13,521 bases of DNA from a bacterium (GTDB lineage Bacteria; Bacillota_I; Bacilli_A; RF39; UBA660), in NCBI GenBank assembly GCA_029012525.1, contig JAQXMG010000078.1, positions 1 to 13,521 of the forward strand, given 5' to 3'. The notes below the pieces were generated by a model, which was not told where the DNA came from, searched no databases, and was given only the letters and a program-made list of their open reading frames with translations. Every line of letters starts with the position of its first letter. Positions within the stretch are counted from its first letter, which is position 1. Positions 1 through 7,690 of this stretch are shown piece after piece. Position numbers and translations under genes: made by a program.

Positions 1-882
1 TTCAAAGTTAAGTTTTTTCATTCTTAATATTTTTGATTTAAGAAAATCTTTTTGAACTCTTTCTTTATCAATATATTTCATATAATCATCTTTATATTTT
101 TTATAACTATTATCTAAGTCTCTAATAATATCATGTTGAAGTTGTTCAACTAGAGAAGGCAATATATACCAATCATCTCCAAAATAATTTGTTAAAATTC
201 TTTCTGATTTACTTGGTACAGGAAGTTTCATATCATTAAATTTACAATATCTTGGTTTACCATAATATTCTTTTTTTACTGTTTGATATGTAATTCCCCA
301 TCTAATTAAAAATTCATCACACTCTTCTTCTTTATAGTTAAATAATTTTTTTCTATAACTATTTAAAACATAGTCTCTACCAAAAAGTTTTTCTTTTAAT
401 AAATCAATTCTATATCTAAAATAACTACTTTCTTCGTTAATAACATAATAAGGACATAGTATTTCACAATAACTTAAGAAATTCTTTTTAAACCATTTTT
501 CTTTTCCTCTTGGAATTGGATCAAGTATAAATATATCAATAAATAATCCTCCAGCACATATATCTAAAAATAATGATTTAAATATTGATGCTGTATCTGT
601 ATTCATATATTTTATTGTAACAAGTGGATATTCCTTATTTCCTTCAGGATATTCTAAAACACGATTTTTTGGATTTTCTTTTTTTAGTGCTTGAACAAAT
701 TTTGTAAAATTATCCCTTGTCATAACAATATCCATATCATCATCCCAAGGAATAAACCCTTGATGTCTTAATGCTCCAATTATAGTTCCACCTTCACCAT
801 AATAAGTAATATCATATTTTTTACATATTTCATCTATTTCCTTCATCAATCTTAATGATTCTTTTTGTACTTCTTCTACCAT
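1..882 (-). CDS. LicD family phosphotransferase, intact motif, 3' end outside window
   Basis: LicD proteins move a phospho-ligand (classically phosphocholine from CDP-choline) onto a surface glycan or teichoic acid. I translated this frame and found it open for 294 codons to the window edge, so the C-terminus is missing. The N-terminal nucleotidyltransferase-like core is complete: a GEGG loop at about residues 29-32, RHQGFIPWDDDMD at about 39-51 with the metal-binding aspartates, and GLFIDIFILDP near residue 110-120. A later KLPVPS...YFGDDWYILP segment matches the usual C-terminal LicD region. The ATG at 882 is preceded by GAGG with a 5-base spacer, and it starts 10 bases after the upstream gene's stop, so it is probably co-transcribed and coupled. 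Its N-terminal DNA is about 86% identical to that of the LicD gene at 2074-3609, which points to a duplication. The ligand is unknown. Confidence 0.88.
   Translation of the reverse strand, partial: MVEEVQKESLRLMKEIDEICKKYDITYYGEGGTIIGALRHQGFIPWDDDMDIVMTRDNFTKFVQALKKENPKNRVLEYPEGNKEYPLVTIKYMNTDTASIFKSLFLDICAGGLFIDIFILDPIPRGKEKWFKKNFLSYCEILCPYYVINEESSYFRYRIDLLKEKLFGRDYVLNSYRKKLFNYKEEECDEFLIRWGITYQTVKKEYYGKPRYCKFNDMKLPVPSKSERILTNYFGDDWYILPSLVEQLQHDIIRDLDNSYKKYKDDYMKYIDKERVQKDFLKSKILRMKKLNFE
711..840 (-). repeat. LicD duplication, copy 1 (pairs with 3441-3570)
   Basis: This 130-base stretch encodes the catalytic motif region of the partial LicD gene. It aligns without gaps to 3441-3570 with about 112 of 130 bases identical by my count. 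Same orientation; coding paralogy rather than a mobile repeat. Confidence 0.75.
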
Positions 883-892
883 GATAACCTCA

Positions 893-2074
893 TTAATAAT
901 CTAAAGGAATTAAATGTTCTTTTGGACACATTTTTATTAATTCTTCAACATATTCTTTTTTTTCTTGTTTTATTAGTAATTCTTTTGTAATATCAAAAAT
1001 TACTGGATCAAATACTAAACATAACTTTTTAGTATAATAATAATATAATAAATCAGTATATTTTTTTAATATTTCTTCTAACTTTTCATAATCTTTCTTT
1101 TGATATAAATCAATTATTTCATTTTTAAGTGGTTTATAATATTCATATAATTCAAATCTATCTCTTGTTCTATACATTACATCCCAACAATGATTAACAT
1201 ATTTACGATATTTTCTTATTTTTCTATTTTTTAATCCTAATATAATTTTTTTTGTTATATATTTTTTAAAATCAACACCTTGTTTTTTACATTCTTTAAA
1301 ATATAATTTGTAAGGAATATCTTTATCAATTATATAATTTGGACCATAATTATTATTTAGGCTATGTATTGTATAATCTTTTAATCTAGTATTAATATAA
1401 TAGTCATCGTTAATATATTTAAATTTATCTTTATTTAATTTTATATCACTTGTTTTATCAAATATATTAGAATCATATTTTTCAGGTTTTAATAAAAGTG
1501 GTTTATAATATAAATATTTTTTGTTAGGATTATCTACTTTATAAATTCTGTTATATATAAATTTAGCACGTCTTTTTTTTCCAATTATTCCAAGCATAAA
1601 CACAATTAAGGCATACACTTTTGCTTTCATACCACCTTTTAAAGTTCTTCCATTTAATACTTCAATTCCAGTTTCTAAAATATTATTTATTTTAAGTTGT
1701 TTTTTATCTTTTGGATGATATCTTAAAACATGAATATCTATAGCAAATCCCATTTTTTTATAAACATTATATTTTTCTGTTTGAAAATATAAAGTATCTT
1801 CTGCAACAAATCTTAAATGAAGTCCTGGAAATCTTTTATTTGTTCTTAAACTTTCAATAGAACGATTTTTAATATCTTTAACAGCACTAACTAATTTTTC
1901 TATGTCATCACTTTTAATTACAATAGAAAAATCATGATAAGTTCCCGTTATTTCATTATTATTTATAGCATCAAATAATAACTTATTGTTAATAGAATAA
2001 TCTATTTTTTCTTTTTCACAAATTTTAATCAGTTCTTTTAGTAACTCATACATTTTTTCTTGTGTTTCATTCAT
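893..2074 (-). CDS. LicD-like protein with degenerate catalytic motif
   Basis: This 393-residue protein aligns without gaps to the LicD protein encoded just upstream over its first ~50 residues, starting with a similar amphipathic helix and an I-x-Y-x-I segment at 24-28. The catalytic positions are replaced: the GG pair (30-31) becomes NK, W45 becomes T, and the WDDDID motif reads TYHDFS, leaving one of the four aspartates. The later IDI triplet (GFAIDIHVLR, about 109-118) is kept. Near residues 323-337, LYQKKDYEKLEEIL closely resembles the helical tail of the neighbouring LicD, so the two are paralogues. The reading frame is long and intact, and its ATG shares one base with the previous stop (TAATG), with GGAG 10 bases upstream. 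It therefore looks maintained and translationally coupled, not decayed. I infer a pseudoenzyme, perhaps a partner or glycan-binding subunit; a changed activity is also possible. Confidence 0.7.
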   Translation of the reverse strand: MNETQEKMYELLKELIKICEKEKIDYSINNKLLFDAINNNEITGTYHDFSIVIKSDDIEKLVSAVKDIKNRSIESLRTNKRFPGLHLRFVAEDTLYFQTEKYNVYKKMGFAIDIHVLRYHPKDKKQLKINNILETGIEVLNGRTLKGGMKAKVYALIVFMLGIIGKKRRAKFIYNRIYKVDNPNKKYLYYKPLLLKPEKYDSNIFDKTSDIKLNKDKFKYINDDYYINTRLKDYTIHSLNNNYGPNYIIDKDIPYKLYFKECKKQGVDFKKYITKKIILGLKNRKIRKYRKYVNHCWDVMYRTRDRFELYEYYKPLKNEIIDLYQKKDYEKLEEILKKYTDLLYYYYTKKLCLVFDPVIFDITKELLIKQEKKEYVEELIKMCPKEHLIPLDY

Positions 2075-3609
2075 TATACTTCAACTCCTAATAAATCTTT
2101 AATTTCAAGAATTAATATACCATTATCTATATCTTCAAGTAAAGAATTATATAACTTAATTGCTTCTTTTTTATTTGTTTTATATAAAATATCTGCTTTG
2201 TATTTTAATAAAAAATCTGTCTTTTCATATTTTTTAAGTGATTCTTCAATTAATTTATTTGCATCATCATATCTTTTTTCTTTAATTAAATATTTAATCT
2301 TACCTTCAATAAAATCAATAATATAATTATATTTATCATAGTATTTATTTATAAGTTCATAATATTTATCAAATTCATTTTTATAATAATAATCATTTAA
2401 TTTTTCAACTAAATCAACTAGATTTTTTAAATCATTATACTTATCATTATATAGTTTTAATAATTTTTTTGCTTTATAATAATAACCATTATTTAGCAAA
2501 TTTGATACTGCGTAATATACATTTTCTCCAATATTAATTGTGATATTATTTTTTAAATAATTTTTATTTAACTGTACCTCATAGTATTCTTTAAAAACTT
2601 CATTTAGTTTTTTATAATCATTTTTTTGATATAATTTTTTTACATTAATATCATCTAATTTTTTATTTAAAGACATTTCTTCTTTTACTGCCTTCATCTT
2701 ATACTTTAATCTATCTTGTTCAGTTTTTAATTTAACATTTTTAAGTCTTTTTATATGGAATTTTTTATAAACATTAATTGCATCTTCTGGAACAAATTTA
2801 AAATAATCATCCTTAAATTTTTGATAAGGAACGTTTAAATTGGTTACAACATTATGAACTTCTTGGTTACTTCCTCTTGGAATATACATCCAAGTATTAC
2901 CATAATGTATTTTTAAATAATCTTCTATTTTTGTTGGTGTTGGTGCCAAAAAATCTCCAAACATCATATATCTAGGTTCTTTAAAAAATTCCTTTGGATA
3001 AATAAACTGAAATAAATCAAATCTAAAAAAATAATCTTTACAATCTTCTTCTTTATATGAAAATATTTTTTTATTAATATATTTATGAAGTCTTTTTCTT
3101 CCTAATAAAAATCCAAGTACTCTTAATTTTCTAACGTCATTATAGTTTTCGCATATAATAGCGTCATAGTAATATGGATTAACATACTCTGCATATGCTC
3201 TAAAAAGTCTTATAAACTTTTCTCTTTTTTTATCTTCATTTGGAAATGGATCAAGAATAAAGATATCAATAAATACTCCACTTTCAAAAACATCAAGCAT
3301 TGATGTTCTAAGAATTGATGTTGTAGTTCTATCGCAATATCTTGCATATAACATTGAATATTTTTTATTGTTTTCAAAACATTCAAACTTTCTATCATCT
3401 CTTATTTCTTTTTGAATAACTTTATAAAACTTATTATAATTATCCCTTGTCATAACAATATCTATGTCATCATCCCAAGGAATAAAACCACGATGTCTTA
3501 TCGCACCTATTGCACTTCCACCATCTATATAATAAGTAATATTATGTTTTTTACATATTTCATCTATTTCTTTTAATAATTCTAATAATTTTTTTTGTAA
3601 ATCATTCAT
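2074..3609 (-). CDS. LicD family phosphotransferase with C-terminal helical-repeat extension
   Basis: This 511-residue protein begins with a LicD domain: IDGGSAIGAIRHRGF at about 28-42, WDDDIDIVM at 45-53, GVFIDIFILDPFP at about 111-123 and LAPTPTKIEDYLKIHYG near 221-237. The family attaches a CDP-derived phospho-ligand to cell-surface glycans. LicD domains usually end near 270-300 residues. Here about 200 more residues follow, rich in K, Y, N and L, with repeating helix pairs such as NGYYYKAKKLLKLYN and EKRYDDANKLIEESLKKYE that resemble TPR units. This extension may bind a partner protein or the polymer. I start the gene at ATG 3609 because AGAGGTGG lies 8 bases before it; a GTG four codons upstream lies inside that ribosome site. 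It follows the GT2-TagF gene by 24 bases and overlaps the next gene by one base. Confidence 0.88.
   Translation of the reverse strand: MNDLQKKLLELLKEIDEICKKHNITYYIDGGSAIGAIRHRGFIPWDDDIDIVMTRDNYNKFYKVIQKEIRDDRKFECFENNKKYSMLYARYCDRTTTSILRTSMLDVFESGVFIDIFILDPFPNEDKKREKFIRLFRAYAEYVNPYYYDAIICENYNDVRKLRVLGFLLGRKRLHKYINKKIFSYKEEDCKDYFFRFDLFQFIYPKEFFKEPRYMMFGDFLAPTPTKIEDYLKIHYGNTWMYIPRGSNQEVHNVVTNLNVPYQKFKDDYFKFVPEDAINVYKKFHIKRLKNVKLKTEQDRLKYKMKAVKEEMSLNKKLDDINVKKLYQKNDYKKLNEVFKEYYEVQLNKNYLKNNITINIGENVYYAVSNLLNNGYYYKAKKLLKLYNDKYNDLKNLVDLVEKLNDYYYKNEFDKYYELINKYYDKYNYIIDFIEGKIKYLIKEKRYDDANKLIEESLKKYEKTDFLLKYKADILYKTNKKEAIKLYNSLLEDIDNGILILEIKDLLGVEV
3441..3570 (-). repeat. LicD duplication, copy 2 (pairs with 711-840)
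   Basis: Counterpart of 711-840 inside the LicD gene with the helical tail. Differences fall largely in third positions or in conservative codons around the WDDD motif. The LicD-like gene lying between the two copies lacks this level of DNA similarity. Confidence 0.75.
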
Positions 3610-3633
3610 ATTTTTTACCACCTCTTGTAAAAA

Positions 3634-6333
3634 TTATTTAATTATAATTTTATCTTTAACTACAACAATTTTATTTTTATTAATTCCTTTTTCTATTAAG
3701 TATTTTTTATCATTTTCACTTTTTAAATATATTTTATCATAATTATTTAAGAGTTCAAAATTTATAATTGATTTTATTTTTGATAAATATATATATTTTT
3801 CTTTTATATCACTTAATGAATATAAATATATTTCATTTAAGTTTTCTTCATCAAACAACAATACTTTATCAAATGAAGTGTTGTAATATCTTCTGTTATA
3901 TTCATGTTTATAAATATTATCTATTTTATTTTTATGTGAATTATATTTAATTAAATTGCGTTTAAATAAATATAACATGACATATTCAGTAAGTGATGTT
4001 GTAATAAATGGACTAAAATATCCAAAGTATTTACAAGTATTATCTAGTTTTTGAAGTCTATATTTATTTAATGAAATTGATTTATTTGAAAAACTTAAAT
4101 AGCAATTGCATGAATTAAAATCAATTGTTTTACATAAATCATTAAATTTATTTGCATAAGATAAACTATTTGATATTAATAAAATGTTTTCTTTATCCAT
4201 TTTTGGAAAATCACTTATAACTAAATTATCTTTATTATCATTTATAACAAGATCTAACACTTTTTTTGCATTATCTTTTGTGTCGTAATTACAATATTCA
4301 TTAATAAAATCATCGTAGTTTTCTTTTTCTTTATCAAATTCATTAAATAACTCATCAACTGTTTTAACTTTAGGAAAAGGTAAATTATTAATATCTAAAT
4401 ACATTCCTCTTCCTATTATATATTCTTCAAGATCATATACAAATAAAATTATTTTTTTATTTGATACTGCATAATCAAAGAATACACTTGAATAATCAGT
4501 AATTAAAATATCACATGTATTTAAGAATTCATATGTTTCCATATTTTTAGGAAATAATTTTATATTTTTAAACTCACTTACATTTATTTTGTTTTTCATA
4601 TATGGATGCATATTAATATAAAACTCTTGATTTGAATTTAATTTAGAATCAATTTCTTTTAAAATATCAATAGTTTTTTCAACATGAGACATATCCTTAT
4701 TATTAAGTGTTCCACGCCATGTTGGCATATATGCAATTCTTTGTTTTTTATCATTTCTTTTATTATCGCTTTTAAAAATACTATTTCTTGGATATCCTGA
4801 AAGCACATATTTATTATTATTCATATAAAGCATATAATCTTTAATCATTATATCTTTCATAAACTCATTTGGATATAATACATAGTCTGCGATAACAAAG
4901 TTTTTTTGAACATTTGAAATATTATAAAAATCATATTTGACACTTTTTCCTAATGTTTTAAGTGGAGTTCCATGCCATGTATTTAAATATACTTGTTCTT
5001 TTCTTTTTGAATAATAAATTGGAAGTGATGTATCAGAAAATAAATATTTAGATGTTGCAAGTGATTTAAAATAATTAATTGTTTTTGGAATAACTAAATT
5101 ATAATTAGTAATATTATTATTTTTAAATTTTGTTATAAATTCATCTACTCTATTTTTTTCTACTGCAACATTAATAATATAATTTTTATATTTAGGATCA
5201 TTATTAAGTTCTTTTATTAAATAAAACATGTTCCCATTTATATCATTTCCATGTTGACTATCAATAAATATTGAATAATTATTAATTTCTTTTTTTTCTA
5301 ATTTTTTATAATAACCACATACAACATGTATTCCAACAAATGAAATATATTTTTTTATTTTATAAATAACATTCTTACAAAAAGGCGCCACAATAAAAAA
5401 TAGTGCATTATCATAAGGATATTTACTTAATCCTTTTATTTTAAAATATTCATTTTTTCTCCAGTTAGGATTAAATTCATCTAAGAATTTCATTGTATTT
5501 TTCATATATTTATATTTTTCTTTTAGTTTAGATAATCCTACTGGCAAAACATATCTTAAATATGTATGATGTATTGCTAAATAAGTAATATATTTTTCAA
5601 AAAGTTTCCAGTCAGAATTTTTTATATAAAACTCTTTTAAGTCATTCATTACAGGGATAATATCATAAAATTTATCATTAAGTGTTCCTGTTACAGATAC
5701 ATTTTCTCTTCTTATATAATGATATAAAGGTAAATTTACTTTAACAATTTTATTTGCTTTTAAATAACTTGAATAAACAAAAAGTAAATCTTCAAAAATC
5801 TTGTACTTAGAAAAAGAAAAATTATTTTTTATTAAAAAATCTCTTTTAAATATTTTACTTGTAATAAATGAATTAGAATGCATTAAAAGTTCAGGATTTT
5901 GAGATAATTTTTTACCATAGTATATTTCATCATCTAAAGACATTTCTTTTGTTTTAGAATTATCATCTTCATTATAATAACCAGAAACAACAATATCTGC
6001 TTTTTCTTTAACCCCCTTATTATATAATTTTTCAAACATATCAAGTTCAACATAATCATCACTATCAACAAAACCAATATATTTACCTGTTGCAACTTCT
6101 ATTGCATTATTTCTAGCAACAGCAACACCTTCATTTTCTTTATTAATAACAACAACTTTATCAGGATACTTTTTCTTATATTTTTTTAAAATAGATAAAG
6201 AATTGTCAGGACTACCATCATTTACTGCAATGATTTCAATATCTTTTAATGTTTGATTTACAAGCGAATCTAAACACTTTTCTAGATATTTTTCAGTTTT
6301 ATAAACTGGTACAACTATACTTACTTTTATCAA
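3634..6333 (-). CDS. Bifunctional GT2 glycosyltransferase / CDP-glycerol glycerophosphotransferase (TagF-like) fusion
   Basis: An 899-residue cytoplasmic or membrane-associated enzyme for a teichoic-acid-like polymer. Residues 1-230 are a GT-A family 2 glycosyltransferase: KVSIVVPVY at the start, NDGSPD at 38-43, NEGVAVARNNA at 67-77, and the metal/sugar-nucleotide motif VDSDDYV at 89-95. Residues about 350-700 are a CDP-glycerol:polyglycerophosphate transferase (TagF) domain: NTWHGTPLKTLGK at 451-463 with the conserved His, AYMPTWRGT at 534-542, NMHP at 574-577, and ITDYSSVFFDY at 611-621. Residues about 711-899 add a Rossmann-like region ending in EKGINKNKIVVVKD, which resembles the first half of a GT4 fold. 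Start choice: TTG at 6333 has AGGTGA 5 bases upstream and yields the family-typical MIKVSIVVPVY; a GTG at 6342 has a poorer site. The TTG lies one base after the preceding stop, so coupling is likely. Confidence 0.87.
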   Translation of the reverse strand: MIKVSIVVPVYKTEKYLEKCLDSLVNQTLKDIEIIAVNDGSPDNSLSILKKYKKKYPDKVVVINKENEGVAVARNNAIEVATGKYIGFVDSDDYVELDMFEKLYNKGVKEKADIVVSGYYNEDDNSKTKEMSLDDEIYYGKKLSQNPELLMHSNSFITSKIFKRDFLIKNNFSFSKYKIFEDLLFVYSSYLKANKIVKVNLPLYHYIRRENVSVTGTLNDKFYDIIPVMNDLKEFYIKNSDWKLFEKYITYLAIHHTYLRYVLPVGLSKLKEKYKYMKNTMKFLDEFNPNWRKNEYFKIKGLSKYPYDNALFFIVAPFCKNVIYKIKKYISFVGIHVVCGYYKKLEKKEINNYSIFIDSQHGNDINGNMFYLIKELNNDPKYKNYIINVAVEKNRVDEFITKFKNNNITNYNLVIPKTINYFKSLATSKYLFSDTSLPIYYSKRKEQVYLNTWHGTPLKTLGKSVKYDFYNISNVQKNFVIADYVLYPNEFMKDIMIKDYMLYMNNNKYVLSGYPRNSIFKSDNKRNDKKQRIAYMPTWRGTLNNKDMSHVEKTIDILKEIDSKLNSNQEFYINMHPYMKNKINVSEFKNIKLFPKNMETYEFLNTCDILITDYSSVFFDYAVSNKKIILFVYDLEEYIIGRGMYLDINNLPFPKVKTVDELFNEFDKEKENYDDFINEYCNYDTKDNAKKVLDLVINDNKDNLVISDFPKMDKENILLISNSLSYANKFNDLCKTIDFNSCNCYLSFSNKSISLNKYRLQKLDNTCKYFGYFSPFITTSLTEYVMLYLFKRNLIKYNSHKNKIDNIYKHEYNRRYYNTSFDKVLLFDEENLNEIYLYSLSDIKEKYIYLSKIKSIINFELLNNYDKIYLKSENDKKYLIEKGINKNKIVVVKDKIIIK

Positions 6334-6344
6334 TTTAATCACCT
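6331..6344 (-). promoter_or_regulatory. Ribosome site that sets a TTG start for the GT2-TagF fusion
   Basis: AGGTGA (6344-6339), a 5-base spacer TTAAA, and TTG (6333-6331). The preceding gene's TAA (6337-6335) lies inside the spacer, so a terminating ribosome would stand on the new start. The resulting N-terminus MIKVSIVVPVY is the standard GT2 beginning. Confidence 0.65.
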
Positions 6345-7459
6345 ATCCAATTTAGTATTTCATTTACTATTTTTTTAGTTGAAGTCCCATCTTGAACTTC
6401 AATATATTTATCTTTATATTTTTTCAAAGCATTCATATCATATTCATTTTTTTCTAGATTTTCTATTAAATCTTTGGCATCTTTAAAAACAAATCCTGGC
6501 ATTTCTTTATATAAATCAATATTTAATCCATTATTTTCTTTATATTTTTCATAATCAAATACAAAATAATATGTTTTTTTATCTAGAATTGCTGCTTCAA
6601 TTGCTATTGCTGAATAATCTGTAATTAAATAATCACAAACTGTAATAAGTTCTAAAGAAGTAAAATCATCACAAGTATAAATATTTTTATTATCTAATTT
6701 TATATCTTGATTCTTATGTGATTTTACTATTAAGTTATACTTATTAAAATCAATGTTTTCTATTAATTTATCTGTTTCATCATCAAATGTTTTTCTAAAA
6801 GTTGGTGCATATAAAATATTTATTTTATTAGATAAATCCTTATATTTATTTAATATTTCTTTTTTTAAGTTTTCTTCGTTATTAAGTAAATAATCAATCC
6901 TAGGAAGTCCATAATTTAAGAAAACATCTTTTTTATATCCAAATGCTTCCATAAAATATTTTGTCATAGCACTTGATCCTGAAATAATCTTATCATAGTT
7001 TTTATGCATTCTTAATTCTTCTGAAACAGCAACTTTTCTTCCTGATGTTTTGCCAACTGTTTGATAACCAAATTTTTTTATTGCGCCCATCGCGTGCCAT
7101 ATTTGCATTACTTTTAAATCTTTTTTATGTTTTAAAACAGATATTGGAAGGGAATAAGAATCGATTATACAAACATGTGATGTTGCCACATGATACATTG
7201 TTTTTAATGTATAAAACCCATATGATATAAAATGTTTTTTAATATTATCAAATCTTTTACATAAAAATACTAGTTTTAAATCTTTATTTTCTTTTAAAAG
7301 TTCATCACTTATAAGTTTCATATCAAGTGTTATATTATTATCTTGCCTACTTAAAAAAGTTATTTTATTCTTATTAGTTTTAAATAACTTAAAAAAGAAA
7401 TAAATTATATTTAAAGAATATCTAAAAATTCTTAATAACATCTTCATAATAAAATTCAT
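6335..7459 (-). CDS. CDP-glycerol glycerophosphotransferase family protein (TagF/TagB-like)
   Basis: Enzymes of this family transfer glycerol phosphate from CDP-glycerol to a lipid-linked primer or a growing poly(glycerophosphate) chain at the inner membrane face. Residues are numbered from ATG 7459. An N-terminal hydrophobic/basic helix (about 7-26) could anchor the protein to the membrane. Family landmarks follow: QIWHAMGAIKKFG at 119-131 with the conserved His, YAPTFRKT at 217-224, VKSH at 245-248, and ITDYSAIAIEAA at 279-290. At 374 residues it is close to a single TagF/TagB catalytic domain with no fused partner. Start choice is uncertain: ATG 7459 lies directly against AGGA, while ATG 7447 lies 12 bases after it, so the shorter form (370 residues) is also plausible. 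The gene begins 2 bases after xseB and probably shares its transcript. With the fused TagF downstream, one enzyme may prime and the other polymerise; that split is inference. Confidence 0.85.
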   Translation of the reverse strand: MNFIMKMLLRIFRYSLNIIYFFFKLFKTNKNKITFLSRQDNNITLDMKLISDELLKENKDLKLVFLCKRFDNIKKHFISYGFYTLKTMYHVATSHVCIIDSYSLPISVLKHKKDLKVMQIWHAMGAIKKFGYQTVGKTSGRKVAVSEELRMHKNYDKIISGSSAMTKYFMEAFGYKKDVFLNYGLPRIDYLLNNEENLKKEILNKYKDLSNKINILYAPTFRKTFDDETDKLIENIDFNKYNLIVKSHKNQDIKLDNKNIYTCDDFTSLELITVCDYLITDYSAIAIEAAILDKKTYYFVFDYEKYKENNGLNIDLYKEMPGFVFKDAKDLIENLEKNEYDMNALKKYKDKYIEVQDGTSTKKIVNEILNWIGD

Positions 7460-7461
7460 TC

Positions 7462-7689
7462 CTATTCTTCAGTTGGTTCAAAATCTTCTAAAACACCATC
7501 TTTATTTAATACTTTATTTACTGTTTTAGTTGCTTCTTCTAAAGTTTTATTGCATGAATTTGCTAGTTGCATTGCTTCATTAAATTTATTTATCGCATCA
7601 TCTAGTTTTATATCTCCACTTTCTAAATCTCTAACAATTTTTTCTAAATTAGTTAATTTTTCTTCAAAACTTAAGTTATTATTTTCCAT
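7462..7689 (-). CDS. xseB: Exodeoxyribonuclease VII small subunit
   Basis: The 75-residue small subunit of exonuclease VII, which binds the large subunit in several copies and is needed for degradation of single-stranded DNA to oligonucleotides. It has the family pattern in full: SFEEKLTNLEKIVRDLESGD near 6-25, LDDAINKFNEAMQLANSC near 28-45, then an acidic tail ending EPTEE. The family is usually 60-85 residues and two-helix, which fits. The start at 7689 follows GGAGGAA inside the end of xseA with a 7-base spacer, and it begins one base after the xseA stop, so the two subunits are probably made in a coupled way. The gene ends in TAG, and the next gene (TagF-like) starts 2 bases later. Confidence 0.96.
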   Translation of the reverse strand: MENNNLSFEEKLTNLEKIVRDLESGDIKLDDAINKFNEAMQLANSCNKTLEEATKTVNKVLNKDGVLEDFEPTEE

Positions 7690-7690
7690 A

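Noticed and set aside
2060..2326. Plus-strand open frame of 88 codons opposite the LicD gene
   Set aside because: It lies antisense to a well-supported coding gene, has no clear ribosome site and reads as low-complexity hydrophobic sequence, typical of the complement of AT-rich coding DNA.
3210..3398. Minus-strand frame of 62 codons inside the LicD gene
   Set aside because: Out-of-frame reading inside the strongly conserved LicD core; no independent signals.
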